Part shown: one piece after another, positions 61,301-64,000 of the stretch
Position numbering within the stretch: position 1 is the first letter of the stretch
How the letters are laid out: each line of letters opens with the position of its first letter
Assembly: GCF_019649055.1 (NCBI RefSeq)
Contig: NW_026570306.1
Coordinates: forward strand, 124,001 to 188,000
Direction: 5' to 3'
DNA from: Paramacrobiotus metropolitanus
Taxonomy: Eukaryota; Tardigrada; Eutardigrada; Parachela; Macrobiotidae
DNA: 64,000 nt
The notes under the pieces: generated by a model
What the model saw: only the letters and a program-made list of their open reading frames with translations
Databases searched by the model: none
What the model was told of the DNA's origin: nothing
Translations under genes and position numbers: made by a program

Positions 61301-63719
61301 TTAATTTCTCTCATAGTTGTGTTAGCTGAGTTAGATATATGCGGTAAGGTGTTGAACCTTTTATGGTGCAGAGATTGAGAACAATTACATCTGAGACTCT
61401 GAGTACTTGTAGTGTCTGTAATCTTAAGGTGTCTGCATATACCGCATATACCGGGTTAGATGGCCCGGTACGTGGGTATCAGTTTTGTTTACATACATCC
61501 TATATGACTTTCGCTTTCGCACACTTTGAAACACGTTTTGGTTTTGTTCTACAGTGCCAAGTTTGTCAGTTTTTATTAACCACAAATGCTAGGTTTTTGA
61601 TTTTTATTCAACACATACTCATCGCAAATATTCGGTTACTAGAAATGATTGTTTTTCTAGGATTGAGAAACTGTCAGTACTCATGGTTCACAAAGACCCG
61701 CGGAAGGCTTGATTTCTTTCGTATATGGCAGGAATACCATTGTCCTGCACCACTGCGTAAGTTTAAAGTTAGCAAGCAATGCCAAGCACAGTCTTCCGGC
61801 TAACCTGTACAGTACATGCGCCAAGTCCAGCTGTGCAAGTATGTGTGAAAGCAGATACTTGTACACAACTGGCGAATGAACTAGCAGCGATCCGAAAATG
61901 TTACTATAATATGGTAATAGTATCGGTTAACTATTGTTTGACCCTTGATCAAAATAGTGTGGCCGCAGAAGTTTGTATTTCGTTATTGGATACATAACTG
62001 AAGGTTCATCAAAAGTCTTAATTACAGCGATTTCCGAAGACCCTATGGATCTTCCGTGTATCATTGCAGCGGAAATCTTTGCGAATGTGGACGCCGTGAC
62101 CCAGAAAGATCTTCACCGGTAATTTGAACATCCATTAAAAACTCGGTTTTGATACTGTGGAACGGAAAAAGTCAGTTTACTTCGTCTCTCAGTTCAGTTA
62201 ATTAACATTCTATTCAATCAGTTCTTCCCCGTCAGTCAAGGGCATCTTTTAGGCGTTTCGATCGAAAATATTACGTACGTATTGTAGTGGTATTTTACGT
62301 ACGACCGATAAAGCCACCCAGTTATGATTCATTATTTCATTGCGTTGCGAATTTCTGTCCATTTCACTCCTTGTCTACAATTCCTAGAATTCAGTCTGTA
62401 CTCGCTTGCTGCTTGCATCAACTTGTTCCTCTTGTTCAAACCCTAACTTACAACCTTGCTCCATTTCTTGCATTCTCTTGTCATTTAACATGCCCTTATT
62501 AACGCTGTTGCGTTTGACCATTTGGGATGAACTGCTATAGCGTCAACCAAATCGGAGCCACTGAAAATAACTGTTCAGTTAAGAGCGTCCACGACCGCAT
62601 CATTGCCGTTCGTGTCAACCTTTCATCCCAGCAGCCGCAAAATCGTGGTAAAGGCTGATCGCCACCCCGCTAGAACAGCAGCCAGATAGGCTGCTGTTAC
62701 AGTATTTTTAATTTTATACAAATGATGGTATCACACCGGAGATAAAAAAGTGCGGTACTGCAGTACATAATATACCATTCTAATTGCAGTGTATGCCATA
62801 CGTGGTATTACATCTTAACCAGAAGGCAGTACAGTCGGAAGATCATCCTGTATTGTCCTGACCTCCAGCATGTAGCACGCGACGACCTGTCATTGTACCT
62901 TGCCAATGCGTTGTTATCCTGCGCTAGTTCCTGTACGGACACGTTATTGCTGGACCAGTTCTACAACACGCACCATCTCACGGCTCTGTTGACAGCACGC
63001 CATCTATCGCTGCCACTGCGCTACTACTTATCCTACCGCTCTTCCTCCCACGCGCATATTGCGATGGACTGGGAACTGGAAATGTATGCCGACGTCACCA
63101 ATATGCACATTTTCTGTACTATGAAGATGAAAGACTCCAGCTGGAAAACATTAGGTACGAGTACGAGTACAAAGGTGAAGCAAATACGGGACATGCACTG
63201 GTAGTCCTTATAGAAAAGCTTTCCTTGCTGAGTCCTTACGAGAACAGTAATTACCGCTAGCTGTTAATTTCAGAATTTCTAACGGTAAGTGCAACTGAAG
63301 CCAAACACATCATGAAAATCTCAGACCGGAAATGGATGTACTGTTTTACAATGGATACGGTTGCCGACGCAGCAAGCGCTATTCCGACTTTACTGGACGG
63401 TTTGAACGAGATTTGCCATGCCCGAAATGAACTGCTGTCGGGGACTACCAATGAGAATCTGCTTGAAGAAGAAGCCGGGGAAACCTTGAACGATTTTTAC
63501 AAACAAACCCCAGTTGACCAAAGAGCGAAGGATTTCTTGACGGAGATTTTTCTGAGATTCGAACCAACGAGCTACCACTACGGACCGGTTTGGATGCGTC
63601 ACTTGCGTCCCCCAACTAAAATGTTCTGTCCGTATGTGTTAAAAGTTTTAATTCGCAACCCGCTTAATACGACGCCAGCCAAAGATTCGCGGGTCGAAAC
63701 TTGGTTGCGATTTTCTTAG
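58396..63719 (+). CDS. FMRP N-terminus-like (Agenet/Tudor, KH0) and F-box protein
   Basis: Exons: 58396-58679, 60747-61279, 62028-62118, 62790-63154, 63274-63719; 1719 nt, 572 residues, all phases matching. Exon 1 resembles the first Agenet/Tudor repeat of FMR1/FXR proteins: FVVDVLRDNVYVRGFIVDL, then SVPFHQIYVLP (FMRP has an IPFHDVR block there) and DTVEVLARYN. Exon 2 continues with a second Tudor-like unit (CALVVAACDGATRWLAVRD, compare the AACDATYNEI block of FMRP) and a KH0-like region. Exons 3-4 hold an F-box: LPCIIAAEIFANVDAV..DLHR then VCHTWYYIL. The rest is unrecognised. The plan suggests a ubiquitin-ligase adaptor that reads a methylated or RNA-binding partner; this is inference. Intron 1 is enlarged by a 1.6-kb element. 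Confidence 0.75.
59014..60649. mobile_element. 1,636-bp TTAA-flanked foldback element
   Basis: TTAA lies on both sides (59010-59013, 60650-60653). The ends read GGGAAGTGACCCAGTACAT and its near-complement, and complementarity between the two sides extends over roughly 400 bp. Secondary inverted pairs lie inside (59277-59325 with 59405-59450). A TTAA target suggests mobilisation by a piggyBac-like transposase. The 111-codon frame at 59500-59835 is basic and unrecognised; it is not a transposase I know. A truncated relative lies in the kinase intron. Confidence 0.75.
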
Positions 63720-64000
63720 CACATGTTGTGCATCAATGTTTCTTGAAACTGCCAAAAGCTAATTCTTCCTGCGTATGAAAGGTCATCGTGTAACTGTTTT
63801 CTTTTGTTCATTGACCATTGTCATGTCATTCGTTGCATCAACAGATATTCCGAAGCTACTTTTCGCAGCAACATGAGAAATTTTTAGTTTTACAGATTTG
63901 AGTTTATTTTGTGGTTTCTGTAGAACCTAAAAATTTAGTTTTATTTTTAGTTTAGTTTATTTTTAGTCTCTATTTCTGTGTACTATCAATCGATGCCAAT
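63720..64000. other. 3' flank of the F-box gene
   Basis: Non-coding sequence to the window edge. Nothing recognisable beyond TTTAGTTT repeats near 63930-63970. Confidence 0.4.

Overview
This 64-kb window is animal nuclear DNA. Genes are split by many introns with GT..AG borders, and the products (TMC channel, HPPD, type II membrane glycosyltransferase, kinase-Kelch and F-box proteins) are metazoan in type. Many introns are only about 60-70 nt. I lean towards a small-genome ecdysozoan such as a tardigrade, but the sequence alone does not settle the species. Splice sites were read by eye from frame, phase and GT/AG signals, so exon borders are predictions.

Layout. (1) 1-33.1 kb: a cluster of MYND/SET (SMYD-like) genes called A to G from left to right: A, rearranged fragments at the left edge; B (-, 1249-6031); C (+, 6486-8902); D (+, 10739-13217, apparently inactivated); E (-, 13701-16061); F (+, 25169-27749); G (+, 30370-33118). 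All share a seven-exon plan with conserved intron phases. They keep the MYND zinc ligands and a post-SET CxCxxC, but lack the SET SAM-binding motifs. (2) The cluster is full of mobile DNA: a complete, young Ty3/gypsy-like LTR element (16262-24732) between E and F, a LINE 3' end and two inverted-repeat elements inside introns of B, an orphan retroelement endonuclease ORF, and MITEs before D and before G. (3) 33.8-39.5 kb (-): an 11-exon TMC-family channel gene. (4) 41.4-45.5 kb (+): a 13-exon 4-hydroxyphenylpyruvate dioxygenase gene with a MITE in intron 2. (5) 46.5-48.0 kb (-): an intronless ORF with two copies of a clan-CD-like (His-Gly / Cys) protease fold. (6) 49.6-50.1 kb (+): a C2-domain gene with a frame break. 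(7) 51.1-54.2 kb (-): a protein kinase joined to Kelch-like repeats. (8) 55.6-57.4 kb (+): a GT31 beta-1,3-galactosyltransferase. (9) 58.4-63.7 kb (+): a five-exon gene whose N-terminus resembles the FMRP tandem Agenet/Tudor plus KH0 region and whose middle is an F-box; its first intron holds a 1.6-kb TTAA-flanked foldback element.

The most unusual points are the apparent FMRP-like/F-box fusion, the LTR element whose three reading frames are each entered by a -1 step (a canonical A_AAA_AAC heptamer at gag/pol and a candidate G_TTA_AAA at pol/ORF3), the tandem clan-CD-like protein, the kinase-Kelch fusion with an altered DFG motif, and the SMYD-like array caught at several stages of expansion and decay. 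No tRNA, rRNA or CRISPR feature was recognised.
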